From assembly GCF_001456115.1 (NCBI RefSeq), contig NZ_CP013264.1:3304501-3368500 (forward strand): a DNA stretch of 64,000 nt, in the 5' to 3' direction. Positions within the stretch are counted from its first letter, which is position 1. Each line of letters opens with the position of its first letter. Below the pieces are notes generated by a model. That model saw only the letters and a program-made list of their open reading frames with translations. It had not been told where the DNA came from and ran no database searches. Below are positions 62,206 through 64,000 of the stretch, piece after piece. The position numbers and the translations under genes were made by a program. Source of the stretch: Sphingobium baderi. GTDB taxonomy: Bacteria > Pseudomonadota > Alphaproteobacteria > Sphingomonadales > Sphingomonadaceae.

Positions 62206-62529
62206 ACTTCGGCTCCCAATTAATAATCAATCGCAACAATAGGTTGGATGTAGGACGGAAGCGAGGAAAGCCAAGAGCGATTTTTTAGGGGATGCGGCGT
62301 TGGGTGGGAAGCGGACACTCAAATCCGTTCGTCCTGAGTAGCCACTGAGCCTGTCGAAGGGGCGTATCGAAGGACACAGGTTGTGCCATACCCTTCAATA
62401 TGGGTCTTTGGCTTGGCCAGAGGCCAAGTTTATCCTGAACGAATGCTGCAAGCAGTCAGTCGAAGGGCTCAGCCCCTGCTCAGGGCGAACGGGTGTCGGG
62501 AATAGCCGAAACCAGCCGAAAGCGGACGC
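62206..62529. other. Intergenic space between fumC and sspB
   Basis: Holds the fumC promoter side (AT-rich 62220-62240), a MITE-like element (62325-62492) and a GCCGAAACCAGCCGAAAGCGG tail. The sspB stop lies at its end. No gene is visible. Confidence 0.55.
62325..62492. mobile_element. MITE-like palindromic element, copy 2
   Basis: Begins CCGTTCGTCCTGAG (62325-62338) and ends CTCAGGGCGAACGG (62479-62492); the two are reverse complements with one mismatch. It shares the same order of blocks as 55681-55850 and, like it, is preceded by a GGGTGGG(A/G)AGCGGACA block, so homology extends a little to the left. No protein is encoded. Confidence 0.72.
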
Positions 62530-63006
62530 TTATTTCTTCTTCCCGAAATCTACCGTCACGACATTGGAACCGTCTTCCGCCTTCACGTCCGGCACGTCGT
62601 TTTCCGCTTCTTCATGCGGTTCGGGCACGGCATCGGCCTGCACCTGGAATTGGAGCGCGAAATTGACCGCCGGATCGACGAAAGCGGTGATCGCCGCAAA
62701 GGGAATGACAAGGTGGGCCGCGACCTGATTGAAGGTCAGGCTGACCTGGAACATGTCCTCGCTGACCTTGAGATCCCAGAATTTGTTCTGAAGGACGATG
62801 GTCATTTCGTCGGGAAAGCGCTCGATCAGCCGGGTCGGGATGTCGACGCCCGACGCCTGCGTCTTGAAAGTGATGTAGAAATGATGGTTTCCCGGCAGGC
62901 CTCCGGTCTCCTCCACCTCCCCCAGCACACGACCGACGACGGCGCGCAGCGCTTCTTGCACGATTTCATCATAGGGAATCAGGCTGTCGGGCAGGTCTTC
63001 ACTCAT
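62530..63006 (-). CDS. sspB: ClpXP adaptor SspB-like protein
   Basis: 158 residues from the ATG at 63006 (a GTG/ATG 12 codons upstream lacks similarity). The SspB fold is seen in [40 protein letters not shown] and [20 protein letters not shown]. The acidic, flexible tail ends [13 protein letters not shown], with a VxVDFGKK-type ClpX-binding motif. Delivers ssrA-tagged or other substrates to ClpXP. Divergent from hisB across about 100 bases. Confidence 0.92.
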   Translation of the reverse strand: MSEDLPDSLIPYDEIVQEALRAVVGRVLGEVEETGGLPGNHHFYITFKTQASGVDIPTRLIERFPDEMTIVLQNKFWDLKVSEDMFQVSLTFNQVAAHLVIPFAAITAFVDPAVNFALQFQVQADAVPEPHEEAENDVPDVKAEDGSNVVTVDFGKKK

Positions 63007-63104
63007 GGCTGTCAGTCCTAGCGAGGCGATACGAAGCGTCAAGCCCGCCCGTCATTCCCATACACTTGCATTGCATGGCGCGCGCAACGCGCTATAGGGC
63101 GGCC

Positions 63105-63692
63105 ATGCGTAGGGCCGAGATTCATCGCAACACTGCGGAAACGCAGATCGACGTCACCGTCAACCTGGACGGCACGGGCATCTATTCCGTTTCGACGGGC
63201 ATCGGCTTCCTCGATCATATGATCGAGCAATTGTCGCGCCACTCGCTGATCGACCTGGACGTCAAGACGGTCGGCGACCTGCATGTAGACCAGCATCACA
63301 CGACCGAGGACACCGCTATCGCCATCGGTGAAGCGGTCGCCAAGGCGCTGGGCGACAAGCGCGGCATCTCCCGCTACGGCACGGCCTATGCGCCTATGGA
63401 CGAGACGCTGACGCGCGTGTCGCTGGACATTTCGGGCCGTCCCTGGCTGGTGTTCAAGGCGCCCTTCTCCGTACAGCGGCTGGGCGAATGGGATACCGAG
63501 CTGATCGAGCATTGGTTCCAAAGCTTCGCGCAGGCGGCGGGGATCACGCTGCATGTCGAAAATCTCTATGGCGCCAACAACCACCATGTCGTCGAAAGCT
63601 GCTTCAAGGGGCTGGCGCGGGCGCTGCGGCAAGCGGTGGAGATCGACCAGCGCAAGGCCGACGCCATCCCGTCGACCAAGGGGATATTGTGA
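63105..63692 (+). CDS. hisB: Imidazoleglycerol-phosphate dehydratase
   Basis: Sixth step of histidine synthesis. 195 residues from the ATG at 63105, the monofunctional type. Both metal-binding His motifs are present: [17 protein letters not shown] near 41-57 with [17 protein letters not shown] near 65, and [20 protein letters not shown] near 158. Overlaps hisH by four bases (GTGA), so hisB-hisH are translated together; further his genes should follow beyond the window. Confidence 0.97.
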   Translation: MRRAEIHRNTAETQIDVTVNLDGTGIYSVSTGIGFLDHMIEQLSRHSLIDLDVKTVGDLHVDQHHTTEDTAIAIGEAVAKALGDKRGISRYGTAYAPMDETLTRVSLDISGRPWLVFKAPFSVQRLGEWDTELIEHWFQSFAQAAGITLHVENLYGANNHHVVESCFKGLARALRQAVEIDQRKADAIPSTKGIL

Positions 63693-64000
63693 CCTCCCTT
63701 GCCCTCATCGATTATGGCGCGGGCAATCTTCATTCGGTGCACAACGCCCTGCGAAAGGCCGGCGCGCGAGATGTAACGATCACCGCCGACGCGGATGTCG
63801 TGGCGAAGGCGGACCGGATCGTGCTGCCGGGCGTCGGCGCTTTCCGGGCCTGCCACGATGCGCTGGTGGCGATCCCCGGCATGGTCGAGGCGATGGACGC
63901 GGCGGTGAACCGGCGCGGCGTTCCCTTTCTGGGCGTGTGCGTGGGGATGCAGTTGCTCGCGGACGCGGGCGAGGAATTCGGACGGCATGAAGGGCTGGGT
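63689..64000 (+). CDS. hisH: Imidazole glycerol phosphate synthase subunit HisH, 3-prime truncated by window
   Basis: Glutaminase subunit that feeds ammonia to HisF. The first 104 residues are visible, from a GTG overlapping the hisB stop. [20 protein letters not shown] opens the glutamine amidotransferase fold, [14 protein letters not shown] is the oxyanion-region loop, and [16 protein letters not shown] holds the nucleophile Cys. The His/Glu of the triad lie beyond base 64000. Confidence 0.95.
   Translation, partial: MTSLALIDYGAGNLHSVHNALRKAGARDVTITADADVVAKADRIVLPGVGAFRACHDALVAIPGMVEAMDAAVNRRGVPFLGVCVGMQLLADAGEEFGRHEGLG

Noticed and set aside
60916..62223. 435-codon plus-strand frame over fumC
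   Set aside because: Antisense shadow of fumC; no recognisable domain.

Overview
This window is a contiguous piece of a GC-rich alphaproteobacterial chromosome, most likely a sphingomonad (Sphingobium/Sphingomonas group). Pointers are the gene orders eno-ftsB-pdhA-pdhB with a lipoyl-bearing E1 beta, carA-rraB-carB-greA next to a YqeY gene and dnaG-rpoD, the DUF4170 and TorF-porin genes, and short palindromic intergenic repeats with CCGTTCGTTTCGAG or CCGTTCGTCCTGAG ends. No rRNA, tRNA, CRISPR array, transposase, integrase or prophage block was seen. Nearly all of it is core chromosome.

Layout. 1-5 kb: 3-prime part of ilvC, a lone glycosyltransferase-like gene, two tandem YceI genes, then leuA behind a leader with a Leu-rich 19-codon peptide. 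5-10.5 kb: exported M20 peptidase, dicarboxylate symporter, trmFO, EF-hand protein, short phytoene-synthase-like protein. 10.5-14 kb: three overlapping Tad-type pilus genes (TadG-like vWA protein plus two TadE-like). 14-18.2 kb: pdhB, pdhA, ftsB-like, eno on the minus strand. 18.4-20.7 kb: four small Ala/Lys-rich membrane-anchored proteins resembling an enterobacterial yqjD-yqjE-yqjK cluster, then DUF4170. 21.2-27.4 kb: rhomboid protease, greA, carB, rraB-like, carA. 27.5-32.5 kb: YqeY, GIY-YIG nuclease, dnaG, rpoD, ending in a strong terminator. 32.5-39.4 kb: accessory-looking genes, including a MoxR ATPase and a CoxE-like vWA protein separated by four unrelated genes. 39.6-42 kb: divergent anmK and tyrS. 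42-48.7 kb: SLC13 permease, then a minus-strand run dnaJ-like, yihY, fabI, DUF4160 (apparently frameshifted), DUF2442, aroC. 48.8-54.6 kb: pdxH, queF, secreted Pro-rich protein, sseA-metC-mscS. 54.8-60.8 kb: TorF-type porin, lgt, MidA-like methyltransferase, gmk, DUF2585, acyltransferase. 60.8-64 kb: fumC, sspB, and hisB-hisH, cut by the window end.

Functionally the genes cover branched-chain amino acid synthesis (ilvC, leuA), histidine, pyrimidine/arginine carbamoyl phosphate, the shikimate end step, central carbon (pdh, eno, fumC), replication/transcription housekeeping (dnaG, rpoD, greA), tRNA modification (trmFO, queF) and envelope work (lgt, fabI, anmK, TorF, MscS).

No clearly new multi-gene system is established. 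The best leads are: (1) a leucine leader-peptide attenuator before leuA; (2) a GIY-YIG nuclease gene bracketed by inverted copies of a dispersed palindromic repeat, its C-terminus encoded by the repeat; (3) a DUF4160/DUF2442 pair between fabI and aroC with a G-run frameshift; (4) MITE-like elements in three intergenic spaces.
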